The notes beneath the pieces were generated by a model. That model made no database searches. It worked only from the letters and a program-made list of their open reading frames with translations, and was not told the origin of the DNA. Shown one piece after another: positions 37,948 to 51,458 of a stretch of 64,000 nt of DNA. Numbering within the stretch: the first letter of the stretch is position 1; every line of letters starts with the position of its first letter. Source of the stretch: Entoloma clypeatum (Eukaryota; Basidiomycota; Agaricomycetes; Agaricales; Entolomataceae); assembly GCA_963565915.1 (NCBI GenBank), contig OY751487.1:3100001-3164000 (forward strand), in the 5' to 3' direction. A program made the position numbers and the translations under genes.

Positions 37948-39346
37948 TCAGACGAATTGATGTACAAACCGGCCCCACCTATCGATGACAGGTTGAACAA
38001 CTAATTCCCACTCCTTCCCTTTGCAATGACTCCTCAACCTCTTGAATGAGAAAATTTCTTTATGAACTGTTCCGCAGTCAGTACATGGTTCGTACTTCTT
38101 GATATTCCCCGTTTGCACGTTGATCGGAGCTGGGTGAGGCCATGCTGGATCAAGATATATGCTAGTGGCGACCAAATCCGCGAGCTCCAGATGTATAAGC
38201 CTCTCTAAAATGTAAAATCAGAATCAAAATCAATTCCAAGAGAACATGCAGGTAAAGCCCTCACCCATCCGGTGACACCAAGGAGCTTTATCGCCGGCTT
38301 TCACGCGTCCTTTCATGAGGCTACCTTCGCTGTCATCGGATTCGACGGTCCCCGGGTACCAGCCGCGAAGGACTTGTTCCTTCGAACCGCACTGCTTTCC
38401 CCACTGATCAATTCGTTTCACGAGATTAACTGCTCTCCCGACTTTGAGGTTGATTTCTCCGTCACTGGGGTCTGTTAATCCTATGCATTCAATGACAACG
38501 GAGATGTTGGAAAGATACCCACTCCCCTCGGATCTCGAACGTATATATATATCCATAAACATCCGATGGAGAGCGCGATTTTTCCATTTCAGCTCGCAGA
38601 GCGACTTGGGTATCGGGCTGTAGGTAGGCTGGGATCCAATCTAAGGATACATTATGATAAGGACCAGGTAGAGGCGAAAGGGATTACTAACCCTCGAAAT
38701 CCACCCAAACACCGTTTTTCCTAGCATAGTATCCGCTGGGTCCCAGTAATTCCTTTGTATGTTGGAAACAGAATCTTTCTATCGGGTGATTGTCGCCATC
38801 AGCAGGTTGTTCGTTCCCTAGGGCCTGTGAAAGTGCTGGCCCTGATTTAACCCGACGAGTACACTGGTTACCTGCCTTTGTCACACCAGCACATTGCTGC
38901 GAGACAGCTTGTGACGGGCTTGTCGGTGTGGAGGGTATCTGGGAAATCTTGGGCTTTGTTGGGGTCGTTTGAGTTTGAGGGGTGCTATGCGACGTGCTCG
39001 GCGCTGAAGTGCTATCCAAAGAAGGATGGATAGCCGAAGGGGGACCTAGGTGATCGCCGTCCGGTTGGAGGGCCATCTGCATTGTTAAGGAGTATCTGCC
39101 ACCTGGTGGTACCCATGGCACAGGCATGGCCGACGGAGGAGTGACAGGAATGGTTGAATTTTTCTGCGGCTGTGGGTGATTTGCAGGCATACGTCCTGGG
39201 TGGAAACCTCCGATGAATGCTGATTCCGAGTGGCATTGTGGAGAGTCCGATACTGCCAAGGAGCTGAAGGAGTGCACAAGACTGTCATTTATGGGAGAGT
39301 GGCTATCATGTTTTTGTGGAAGACTTGAGTGCTCTGTATCATCTTT
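37948..39346 (-). CDS. DUF1766 / T5orf172 (MUG113-like, GIY-YIG-related) protein
   Basis: The N-terminal half is Pro/Thr/Ser/Gln-rich low complexity. After it comes a Cys motif (CAGVTKAGNQCTRRVKSGPA, CFQHTKELLG), then WIPAYLQPDTQVALRAEME, the core GYIYTFEIRG, INLKVGRAVNLVKRIDQWGK and a C-terminal Cys pair in EPCTDCGTVHKEIFSF with VQPVIDRWGRFVHQFV. This matches fungal DUF1766 proteins, related to phage T5 Orf172 and fission yeast Mug113; a nuclease-like fold is assumed, function unknown. The 5' end is uncertain: the open exon begins after an acceptor near 39347 and lacks an in-frame ATG before 39190, so a short upstream exon is likely. Introns: near 38690, 38545, 38263 and others. Confidence 0.75.
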
Positions 39347-39349
39347 CTG

Positions 39350-39964
39350 GTACCGTCAGAGTGGGCTGCAAAGCTGAGGAGACGGGATAATTACACCAGA
39401 GTCCAGCAGATGCCGAATAAACCTCTTTGCTTTGGACATGGACTGAGAGTTGGCTTATGTCATTCACCTAATCTTTTCCATTGGTACGTACCTTCAACTT
39501 CAGTCCCTTTATTGCCGGATGAAATGCACTGGGCTCTGAGCATCTGTGCATGAAGCCAGGCATTACGCTTACGAGCGGCGGCTTGAAACACCGTTGACTG
39601 AATTATTCTCCTTTTCATTAACCCGTTCATGTCATACTGACTCGTTCACCTTGTCAGTTCTAACCCTCCAGGATCAAACACTGTTGACCTCTGTACACTG
39701 CTGTCTTGAACAGCTCTTCGATAGTCGTAGAAGACTTACATTAGTGCTTACTTATTATACATCTCCCAGTACTTGCACCAGCAGCACTCGTCTGTCCATG
39801 CGTTTGCAATGCCGCGTATAAATAGCTGTGACATTACAAAAATTCCCTTGCAAGACTCGATTCTGTACTCGAGGCCGTCTCTTCTCTGCTCATGAGCCTG
39901 AGGGTGTCAAAAAACGCGACCCCTCAAGTTATACAATACCCTTCAAATTTTCAGAAGATAGACA
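39350..39964. promoter_or_regulatory. Divergent spacer with TATA box
   Basis: About 600 bp between the DUF1766 gene and the IST1-TBC gene. TATAAATAG at 39817-39825 is a good TATA box for the plus-strand gene. The left part probably also holds the missing first exon of the DUF1766 gene. No other gene is supported. Confidence 0.4.
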
Positions 39965-42900
39965 ATGGCGAAAAGGTGGGAGCCTGCCACTGTCAAGGTG
40001 TGTCGCTGTGAAGCTCGACTGAGTCGCATCATTAACAATTTGAGTTCCAGGCGCAACTCAGGTTGACCAGCCTAAGGCTAGGACAGCTACAAGAGAGCAA
40101 GGATTCGCGGGGAGCCATTGCTCGTAGGGACATTGCAACTCTATTGCAGCAACGGAATATCAGTGCGGCACGAGCAAAGGTGCAAGAACTGATACGAGAG
40201 GATGCTCTTGGTGATTTGTTAGAGATATTGGAGATGCATCTCGGATTCCTGCTCGAACATTTGAATGAAATGGATGCAAGGTATGTCTCCCGTGATAAAT
40301 TTATATACCTTGTTTTCAGACTGATGAAGGCCCCATCGGCGAAGCGCGTCTGTCAGTCCTAATGTGAAGGAGGCTGCGTCGGCCATCATCTTCGGTGCTT
40401 GCCATGTGGATTCCAAAGGCAATCCTAGCTATCTTTCTACCAAGATGTATGTCCTGAGAGTTTACAGACCTCAAAACCGTCAAGGATCTTCTGACTGAAC
40501 GGTTAGGAGAAGAATTCGCGCGTGCTGCGACCAGTAACGACAAAAATCACGTCCCCTCGACTATTGTCAAAGCAGTAACTGCATCAGCTTCTGCATCAGC
40601 AATCAATGCCTCCCTGAAGAAAATCGCCAGTGATTACAGTCTCAATTGGAGTCCTGAACCTCAGCGTCAAGAGTTGTGCGTTTCTGTTATGTTCGGTGTT
40701 GACCTAAGCCTCAATACAATACAGATCAGAGATCCTTTTCGAAAGTCTTGATCCCCAAGCATCTCCTATTGTTGATCTTGCCGGGCTTCGCGCCTTGTGT
40801 CATCGTGGTACGAGGACGTCGCTCGCAAGTTTTTTCTCATACCCAATTTCTTTAGGTCTGCCAGACGAACCTCGATGGCTACGACCTCGGATATGGAAGT
40901 AAGTCCTGACCCCATGGTTGTAACTATTTGAGTCCATTAACTGGCGCAGATTGTTGTTGGGAACTCTTCCAGTCCTCAAAGCCTCCTGGAAGAGCGAAAT
41001 ACAAAAACAACGCGAGAGCTACTACGTGAGGGATTCCCCCCCTTCTTTTATTTCAACAATTTGAACTGCTCTTCAAGAACCTATTACGCCGATTACTCGA
41101 TCCACTTTCCCATTTACCACGGCCTTCAGAACCCTTAGCCCATATAGACGCCGTCCTGCTCAATGTCCACAGGCAACTAGCTAGCGTCCCCTCTGCTTTG
41201 ACAGCGGGGTTGAAAGAGCCAAGAAGCTCCGTAGATTGTCCCCTTGATGGAAGATTAGCAAGCGAAGCCAGAGTCGCTGCTGCGCAAAATTTGGACATCC
41301 GGTTGAAAGATCTTCAACTAGAGAATCCCCTATGTTTCTCGCCGCTGCCTCATATCAAGCTTGACGGTACACCAGAGCTTTTGTTGTCCTCTTGTGACCC
41401 AGAAGTCAGCTCTGCGACACCCATCCACCGTGATTTCTGCAATGCCGGAGCTTTACATGGACAACACTGGAGTGCACTGCTTCGCCTCCTGTATCTGCAC
41501 GCCCATGTCAATCCCGGCAACACCTCTCCACACATTCCCTCTTTGCTCGTCCTACTGTATACTGTTCTGAGTGAGGAGATTGAGCTGGAAGACTTGGCTC
41601 ATGTGGAAGCGGACACATTTTGGACGTTTGAGGCGATGGTGGGAGAATTTTCAGAACTTGAGGACGAAGACGGAGGGAATGTCTGGATGAAGAATTTCAG
41701 TGAACGTCTGGCCTGGGCCGACGCTGAACTTTCGAACAATCTTGTCAGTGGCATCAAAACTGCCTTTCGTTATCCGGGTTCAACTTCTCTCTAGCAAGCA
41801 AAAGGATTAGACCCTGCTCTGCCACACTATTCCTAGTGAGTCACGTCATCCCACTTACTCTAGGAGAGTCATGGGACAATTGGCAGTCAATGGCTGGGAC
41901 CACTTCTCACACGCACTCTCTCCGTGTCATCAGTCGTGGTCGTCTGGGATGTGTTACTTTCACACCCTATGCGCCAACGAAGTAAAAATCACAAACTCGA
42001 TTGCCTCGTGGACATCTGTACTGCCATGCTCATTCGTGCGAAAGCTCCGCTGTTCAGGTGAATCCATCTTATGCTTTGAAGGGGACCGATCTCATTTATC
42101 CTAGCCTAGGAAGAAAAGGACGAATATCACCCAGCTTGTGGTCCAAAGATGACAACGCCATTGCGGAACCTACACCTTTGCCTGCCTGGGAATTAGGAGA
42201 TGCATTTTTGGAAGGGGTGTTTCTTTTGCAACATTATCCTCTTGAAGTCGCGGGTGGCATCGATAGGATATTGCAGGTAGCGTCTGATTTGAGTCACAGG
42301 CGGGAGGAAGAGAAGCGTCGAACTCAAGATGACCCCCCCAGCTTAGGCGCCCGTTTGAAGGTTACCATGTGGAAAGGGTTCACAAATCAACCGACCTCTC
42401 CCGATCTTTCCCCAGACGTCTCTGATGAAGAAAATGAAAAACCACTCGAGGACTCTCTTGGCGATGGGATCGACAATGGGGCTGTCCTGAGACCGTTGGG
42501 CCTGACTTCGAGGTTGGCGACATCAGTTTGGAGAGGCATAACCAATCCATCTGCTATAGAGGTTCCGTCCCCGTTGGCCTCACCCGTGCCAGCCATGTCT
42601 CCCTCTCATCGACTTAGCGAGAAAAAGCAAGTTTCTAGTCTACAGTCCCCATCTGGTTTGTGGGGATATGCCGAAAAATTGAAAGATTCCGATGCAGTTG
42701 CTACTATGGCGAAGGTTAGCAGCAACTGGAGGGCACAGGCATTGCTCGGGTCATGGGGTCCTTCTGCCTTGACGTCGCCAGAAGCTGGCCCTTCTGTGTC
42801 CCCATCAGTTCGAAAGGGGTCCCTTGTTGAAAGAAAACCTAACGTTGAGGAAAGGCGGAACGGATCCTGGTCATCAAGTGACATTAATGACTATTCACTT

Positions 42901-44148
42901 CCTCCCAGACCCGCATATTTCCGTCCTCCTCGTGACAGTTTCATCTTGCAAGGAGGGCAGATGTCTTCTGCTTCAAGCATGGAGCAACTGGCTCAACACG
43001 AGACTGGCTTGATGGACAGTATTCAATCTTCCTTGGCCTCTCTGACAGGAGGGAAAACCTCAGTTTCCTCAGTCAAGTCTGTGCCTCGTCCATTACTCCT
43101 GAGTTCTGTAACAACGGTCACCTCCCCTCCAAGTCGTCCCATGCCTCGGGTCAGTGAAACGCCGACGTCTGACCACGGCGAATGGACGGATGTGCTGAGA
43201 ACAAAAGCACACAGCATACATGGATTTCAATCTTCTGTTTCGTCCTTAACACCTTCCGATGCCCTTCGCATCAGATATGATCGCAGCAAGGGTTGGGATT
43301 CGGACACCGCAAGTGCTAGTCGACGCGTACCTCTCAACCGTCGATCGGTCTCACCCATGGTGCCAGGATTTAGTATGCATCAAGCACGCCCCATGTCAGG
43401 CTCCTCTACGACTTCTTCCGGAGGTCTCTCAAGTCCACCGCCTCGGAATTTCACCAACGACTCGAAAGGATGGAGCCCATTGTACGCTTACGATTCTTCG
43501 CCGTTAGGGCCGTCCTCGAGTCCCATGTTATCTGAATCGATGCATCCTCTCAGTGATGGCATTGCAAATATTAAGAATGAGGCTTACACGGTTGGTGAAA
43601 CCTGGAAAAGCAAGAAGTTGAGACACTTACCTTCACTTCGGACGCCAGGCAGAGTCTCTACCTCTCCACTAAACAAAAGCTCCTCGCGAAGTCCCCGGCT
43701 ACGGTCCAAACGTCATAATTTTCGACCTCCTACGCTTGATATCCCAGATATGGATGTAACTCAGCAACGGCCCGTCATAGAGCGAAAGATCTCGAATCCT
43801 AACTCCTTGGATGTGGAATGGCCAGTCGACGATCAGGACATAGTCACCACACCTCGAGCATCTGGTTTCAGCGTTGATGAACAATGTCTGACGTCTTCGA
43901 CCCCGTCGACGTCGCCAAAGGGACCATTCGGAAGACGTTCACGTAAAGTGTCGTCCGAGATGCAGAGAAAGGGTTTAGGAGAAGGGTCTGATGATCAAAT
44001 ACGACGATCGTCTCGGAGGCAAAGGATGCGTCGGTCCTCGAACGATGATCAGGATAGCAGGACAAGGCACAGTTCTGCAGAGGAAGGGGACGATGAGGGA
44101 TATAATGATCTATTGAGTGCCTATGGCAGCGAAATAGAAACAGAGTGA
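39965..44148 (+). CDS. IST1-domain / TBC-like fusion protein
   Basis: Model of 11 exons: 39965-39997, 40051-40280, 40357-40418, 40468-40675, 40725-40807, 40856-40898, 40950-41025, 41078-41743, 41795-41835, 41887-42057, 42105-44148; 1218 aa. Residues 1 to about 178 are an IST1 domain (ESCRT-III partner; regulator of Vps4): LRLGQLQESKDSRGAIARRD, ARAKVQELIRED, NVKEAASAIIFGACHVDSK. It runs, through an in-phase intron with the common GTGCGT donor, into a TBC domain at about 180-540: LPDEPRWLRPRIWKLLLGTL, WSALLRLLYLHAHVNPG, KGLDPALPHYSYQW, NHKLDCLVDICTAMLIRAKA. The TBC lacks the IxxDxxR Arg finger and the YxQG Gln finger, so GAP activity is doubtful. About 680 Ser/Pro/Arg-rich residues follow. Intron 3 has a GC donor. 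A two-gene reading is possible but would leave the TBC part with no start codon. Confidence 0.75.
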
Positions 44149-44889
44149 TGGACTTATAAATTCAATATCAATTTTGTTGTACAACATCGCTATCTCCCTG
44201 TTCATCAGACTTGTCTGGTCCCACATTCCGCGATAAGATGTGAGTACAGTCACCACATGTCTTGACTGACGTATTTGTCTCCTGCACTGCTGCCAGGTAC
44301 AAGTCATCTTTGTATTCCTCCAAAAGGACGAGAACATCCTCATGCATACTATGGGGAAATGAATGGTGGCAACGGCCGTGCGTTACGTACCCTGAAGGTT
44401 TTGTGTTAGCAACCGAGGCTGCGTTAGGCATTACGGATGCCCAAATAGGCAACCATCGGGGTAGGATTTGCAGTCAGAATTTGCAACATGAGTAGCGGAA
44501 GTAATGAGGATTTTTTGTGGTCTTTTTTTGTGTTTTTTGGTAGCAACCGAGCCTGCGTTATGTGTTACTTTACTCCAAATAAGCAACGAAAATCCCTCGC
44601 ATGATGCGTTACGGTTGCCACCATTCATTTCCCCACAGTACTTTCAGCAATGGATGAGGTCACACGTAATCAACATTAATCTATTGGTTTTTATTTTATT
44701 CTCGGATGGCTTACAGTTCAACAATCTGATGAATAGATTTCTGGTTAAACAGTGGAGGTCAAATTTCGGAAATATCAAATCGAACATATTTTATCGAAAA
44801 ACCTTGCGGGAAGTCACCCATTTCTAGTCATGATTTTGAATTAGGATTCACAGAATGAGGCATGTAGAAAATGTACAATACGTGTTGGT
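44149..44889. other. Intergenic stretch holding a MITE
   Basis: Between the IST1-TBC stop and the convergent MFS transporter stop. The centre (44347-44640) is a short inverted-repeat element; the rest shows no gene. Confidence 0.5.
44347..44640. mobile_element. MITE-like element with TA target duplication
   Basis: Perfect 22-nt inverted repeats lie at 44352-44373 (TGGGGAAATGAATGG, then TGGCAAC) and 44614-44635. They extend outward through one mismatch to CT..AG and are bounded by TA on both sides (44347-44348, 44639-44640). The span of 290 bp without a coding frame fits a non-autonomous Tc1/mariner-type element. Inside, a roughly 48-bp unit starting AGCAACCGAG and CTGCGTTA occurs twice in direct orientation (about 44407 and 44543), and TGCGTTA occurs four times in all. 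Confidence 0.7.
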
Positions 44890-46589
44890 TTATAGACAGC
44901 CTCTCCATTGTCTCCAGAGAACTAGGCTGCCACAAAGTGCAAGGATCGACGTCGTGCAACTTACCCAAAACGTTGTGCGCCAGCATGAGATACCTTGACA
45001 GATGGTGGTGTCCTGAGCATGCGCAGCCGATACACATGCATAAAGGAAAGAAAAAAGTGGGGTGCCCACAAAAGGGGCATAAGTCATAAAGCCGAAGTTG
45101 CGACCAAGATTGGCGGCTCCCCAGACAGATGAGACGATGCCAGGCCTTTGGAGAGGTTAGATGACACTTGGCAGGATAAGACATAGGACTGCTCACAGCA
45201 CCGTGAAAGTGGCCCCGTAGCTAATCCCAACGCCAACGCTGTGGAAGATTGGAAAGACCTCCGAAGTGAAAAACAAAAGAACGAACCTCAGTACCCACAG
45301 ACCCTCGCGAGACTGAACACAAGTCTCCATCCATAAAAATGCAATAACAAGGCAAGATGCTGCGCCTGTGAGAAATGCAATTCTGCTGATTTGGTGTTTC
45401 CTAGGATGATGAGCTTCGTTGGGCTGTCGAATGGAGTGAACTGGGGAGATATAATCTGCCAGAGGCCCGATGATCAAACGTGATGTTGTATTGGAGACTG
45501 ATAAAATCTTGACCTGACCAATAGGCGATGTGAGGGCAGCCCAATATCTGGGGTCGGGGGGGAAAGTCCTAGGTTGCAGAGACATAACGATGGTACCCAG
45601 GTTTGAAATAACCATTTCGGACTGCGAGACAGAAAGATGAGTAAGGGATCAGGTGTAAATGCTGGCTGCATACTGACAGCACCGATAACAAGGAGGCAAT
45701 ACAAGGCGAGGATCCAGAAGCACGGATCTCTCAGAGGATCTGGAAGCTTGCGTGGCAGTAACGGAGTATTCTCGTCGATAGGACCAACTTGTTCCTCGCC
45801 TGTCAAGGTCATGGTGGGGTCTGGGGCTAATCCCCGATAAGCAAACGTGCCGAGAATGTGAGTAGCAATAGTGACCAAGGCAAGAAATATCAGGAAAGGA
45901 ACAGGTCGGAGAAGACCAGATGCAGAATCGATGAAGAAGGCGGAGGAAAGGATAGAAAGGAACAAGGGCGAAAGACCGAAGACAGCCATACTTGAGCCTG
46001 ATGCCAGTCCCGGACGGTGGGGCAGCATCTTCGTCGCGGCGAAGATGGATGAAAAGTATCTGGTGAGATAGGTCAGGCGTCGGCAGACTGAAGGCGGGAA
46101 CAGACACACGAAAAGACAGTGGCGAGTCCGGCCATGAGAAAGAAGAAGGTGAGGCGACAAAAGGAGGAGGTTGATGGTTGTGTGACATCAGGCGAAGCCA
46201 TGGCGACTTCGAGAGCAGTCGAGGAGAAGCTAAGAAAGAAAAGGACGCCGGCTGTGAGGGAACAGGTGTGAGAGCCATAGAGGTCGATAATCCTGCCGAC
46301 AAGAGGAGAGAATGGGTATTGGCCGATCAAGCCACTGTGGGGAAGATAGGATGAATGGAGAGGGAAAGGAGGAGTGTGCTTACGCGACGGCGATGGTGGT
46401 GAGCTGAGGCTGAGAGAATTTGAGAAGAGCGGCCAAGGGCGGGGCGAGGACGGGGAACATGAAGACGCCGCCTGCGGTGAGGCTGGAGGACATTAGCTTA
46501 TAGGGGGAGAGTGGAAAGAGGAGGACATACGAGTTTGCGGCGACGGCGAACCATGGAGTGGCCGCTGTTGTGGTCGGTGACCAAGGCAT
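44890..46589 (-). CDS. MFS transporter, nodulin-like family
   Basis: Model of 6 exons: 46589-46531, 46482-46384, 46334-46110, 46059-45678, 45621-45197, 45145-44890; 481 aa, about 12 hydrophobic segments. The N-terminal half has the nodulin-like pattern: WFAVAANSLTAGGVFMFPVL, LTTIAVAGLIGQYPFSPLVG, RIIDLYGSH. Later come GLASGSSMAVFGLSPLFLSI, a long central loop (TGEEQVGPIDENTPLLP), NTTSRLIIGPLADYI and WGAANLGRNFGFMTYAPFVG. The central loop carries a dileucine-type ENTPLLP, a vacuolar or endosomal sorting signal in other proteins. Substrate unknown. Its start is 52 bp from that of the divergent ARG4 gene. Confidence 0.88.
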
Positions 46590-46641
46590 GATCAACTTAG
46601 TTGATTGATGTGTGGCACTTCAACACATACACCATCCCACC

Positions 46642-48404
<1,763 letters not shown>

Positions 48405-48576
48405 AGTGAATCAAAGTCGTGTACGATAAAATATAATTCAGACTCAAGTGTTTATGTGAGTTTGGTTGTTGCTGCGCTCACCGCCACGTCCGTTGTCAAA
48501 ACCTCTGATACATTTTCTTTATCTACTATTCATCTGAACGACCTTGTCATATACTCCTCTTAATTTGCACCTCAAA

Positions 48577-50015
48577 ATGGCGAGAGACAGACTAGCAGCA
48601 ATGCGGGTATGTACTCCAGTCCTGCCTTTCATTTACGACTCACATCAGGAGCACTCCATCAGGCCCAGCAACAAAGCAGCAATACAACTACGTACGTTCC
48701 CCAGCAAATATCAAAAGACAAGGCATCATATTTGACAGCCCATATCCTTTCAGCAATTCCTACCCGACGCAGGCGTCAGGGGGAACAGGTGGAGGTCCCC
48801 ACACTCGCAGAGCGAACCCTTACGCCCAGCAGGATGATCGTGCATATGAGATGTCGGACGTTAGAAACAGCTCAGCACAACTCGCGCCCAATGGTGATTC
48901 CATGTCGACGTTTTACACAGAGGTGAGCCGTCGCCGCCCCCATTCCTCCCCTGTAGTGACGCTAGTTTTACCAGATTTCTTCTTTGCAAGACAGCATCCG
49001 AACCTTTAATGATAACGTGGCCCGTATTGGTGACCTCCATTCACGCTCCCTGAACAATATGGACGACGCCACCGCACAGCGAAATGCCGCCCAGCTAGAA
49101 GAGCTCGTACAAGACACGAGTTCGCTGAGTGCAACACTTAAACGCCGTGTCAAGGATTTGGAGCGGCAGGGAGGTACCGGGCGTGACGGACAGATCCGCA
49201 AACAGCAGGTCAGCGTCCCGCTTGAAGTCTTCATGAGGATCGTCTGAGATGGACCGTCAGACTGCCTTGGTGAAATCCAAATTTGTGGAAGCCATTCAAA
49301 ATTACCAGACTGTCGAACAGCAGTACCGTACCAAGTACAAGCAAAGAATGGAAAGGCAATACAAGATTGGTGCGTTCTCTCATATGCTGTGACGTTGCAC
49401 TTGTCTCATCCAAGGATAAAGTTAAACCTGATGCTACAGCTGAAGAAGTCCAGGCAGTGGTGAACGATGAACAAAATGGCCAAATTTTCAGCCAGGCAGT
49501 ACGTAGTTTTTGCTTTGTGATATTCTGTATTTAACCATCAGTCCTCAGCTTCTGAACTCCAAACGCTATGGTGAATCTAGAGCCGCGTACCGCGAGGTCC
49601 AGGAAAGACATGAAGACATCAAGCGGATAGAAAAGACTTTGGGAGAGCTTGCACAGTTATTCAATGATGTGGGTGTCCTTCCTGCCCCTCCACTTGCAGT
49701 TCAATGACACTATCTTACCCCTCAGATGAGCGTACTTGTTGAACAACAAGACGAAACGATAAATGCCATTGAAACGCAAGCGGAGATAGTTGTCAAAGAC
49801 ACGGAAGCTGGGTATGCATTTTCCCCGTGCACTTTTGGAAAGTAGGCTGAAGATGGCAATGCAGTCTAGGATACACTGAGAAAGCCGTCGTGTCAGCGCG
49901 AGCTGCTCGCAAGAAGCGTTGGATTTGCTTCTTCATCATTCTCATACTGCTTATCATCGTTGGTATCGTGGTCGGTATTGTGGTGAAGAACAACGTAGGC
50001 AACTCAAATAAATAG
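48577..50015 (+). CDS. Plasma-membrane syntaxin (Sso1/2-like Qa-SNARE)
   Basis: t-SNARE for exocytosis. Model of 9 exons: 48577-48606, 48663-48691, 48739-48922, 48975-49208, 49261-49369, 49422-49498, 49549-49668, 49726-49811, 49865-50015; 339 aa. A Gln/Asn/Ser/Pro-rich head precedes the Habc three-helix part (ISSLQDSIRTFNDNVARIGD, VKSKFVEAIQNYQTVEQQYR). The SNARE helix follows: REVQERHEDIKRIEKTLGEL, MSVLVEQQDETINAIETQAE with the central-layer Gln. A basic collar (ARAARKKRW) and a C-terminal membrane anchor (ICFFIILILLIIVGIVVGIV) end the protein. The first two coding exons are only 30 and 29 nt. Confidence 0.93.
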
Positions 50016-50550
50016 TACGTCCTCTGGAGGGTTAATTGTCTCAACGTAACTCACCCATGCATATAGGCTATAGACCTTCTGTCTTATTCGCCTCGCAACA
50101 TTCGTTTACTGTGGTGGATCTATCTCATTACATTGACAATGACTTTGTTCGTTGAACTCTTGTATTCCCAGTTATCAGCCTCCTCTTTCGATATGCAAGA
50201 GGTAATAAGCAAAAGTTGCTCTTTCTGTCTATATCATTAATATACCCTTATTCAAAACTTATTTCTGCGAAATGATCTTTGTATCCAGTTGGTTGAAACA
50301 TGATGATGCAGAAGAAATACAAGGATGAGTAAAAATAGCTGTGGTCACGTGGCTTAGTCGATCGTCACGACTGCCCTGTGCAAGGCTTACGCGTCGCTGG
50401 CTATAAATAAGCCGCCCTTCCCTTCCCGATATCTAATCCGTTGCTCCCCCGTTGTTGTCACCGTTCCCATCCGAACGCAGTAGTTGTTGATTCAGCTTCG
50501 TTCGACCCAGAACCCCAACCTCTCGTTCTCTCACCTTTCACCGGTCGACA
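50016..50550. promoter_or_regulatory. Spacer with TATA box for the AN1 zinc-finger gene
   Basis: Contains the 3' end of the syntaxin transcript, then TATAAATA at 50402-50409 about 140 bp before the AN1 gene start, followed by a pyrimidine-rich leader. No other gene seen. Confidence 0.5.
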
Positions 50551-50848
50551 ATGCCTGCTAAGAAGCGCTGCCAACACCAGATCGGCACTGATGCGCAATG
50601 CAACTCTGCTGCCCTTCGCATCGTCGGACAATGTCCACACTGTCGAGCACAGTTCTGTGGAGAGGTAAGCAATTTATCCTTGGCTTGGGATACCCTTATG
50701 ATCTGGTTCTCATCTTCCGTGGCAGCACCGATTACCGGAACACCACAGCTGCACAAATTTGGAAGATTGCCGGCAGCAAGCATTTGACAGGAATAAGCTC
50801 AAGCTGGAGAGTGAACGGACAGTGGCATCGAAGATGGCTACAGCATAG
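50551..50848 (+). CDS. Small AN1-type zinc-finger protein
   Basis: Two exons, 50551-50664 and 50726-50848; 78 aa. One AN1 finger with all ligands: KKRCQHQIGTDAQCNSAALR, CPHCRAQFCGEHRLPEHHSC and DC. A basic helix follows (RQQAFDRNKLKLESERTVAS). AN1 fingers bind ubiquitin or p97/proteasome partners in stress responses (family knowledge). The TATA-driven, GC-rich short leader would fit strong or inducible expression, which is only an inference. Confidence 0.92.
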
Positions 50849-51458
50849 AAGCCCAGGGGGGTTCCGTTCAGTGTAGCTGGTACCCTCATGCTCGCCTTCG
50901 TAGCCGTTCCCCCGCCAGTTTCTACTTCTTATTGCCCACCTCCCCATTCATCCTACCATCGATATCCGCCACCCTGCATATCTTTATTATCTGTGGACAA
51001 GTCGATAACTCGCCCGTACATAGGTTCTCTGTTATGGGACATCAACTAATTCAATTGAATCTCCCTCTTACTTTATGATGCTTACTTGCACTGATTCGCC
51101 AGTCGTCTGCATACGACGGACAAATATCGGAAGACGTTCGGAAGAACCTCTGTGTATTTTACTCGTGCTTGAAGATATATTATTATTCGTACTTAAAAGG
51201 TTTCGGTTTTCCTTCCGAGTCAAAGCTCCTCCCTTCCCCATCCTCAATCTTCTACAATATCACGTGTTTGAGAGTGGTAGACGACAGAAATCAGGAGGCT
51301 CTGGTGAGTTTGGTTGCCTTGTTTCATATGCCTCCGAAGCCAATGGTCATACATTCACACTTCAACACTCTTCCGTTTAACACCATTATAAACTGATTCT
51401 CATGGCCAGCAGAATCCAACTGTTACTGAACCACATCTCACAACCAACATCATCAGCA
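50849..51458. other. Spacer upstream of aspartate aminotransferase
   Basis: About 600 bp with the AN1 3' end and the promoter or leader of the aminotransferase. Open frames here (for example 51169-51396) lack family features. From 51389 a frame without ATG runs through the first aminotransferase intron into exon 2 (see findings). Confidence 0.4.

Noticed and set aside
37683..38000. 105-codon minus-strand frame next to the DUF1766 stop
   Set aside because: Overlaps the real DUF1766 last exon in another frame and has no family features.
39965..40750. IST1 as a separate short gene ending in RDPFRKS
   Set aside because: Reading through the 40676-40724 intron gives a stop, but this intron has good GT-AG ends and normal size, and without it the TBC exon has no start codon.
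42387..42596. Minus-strand frames inside the long last exon of the IST1-TBC gene
   Set aside because: Shadows of Ser/Pro-rich coding sequence on the other strand.
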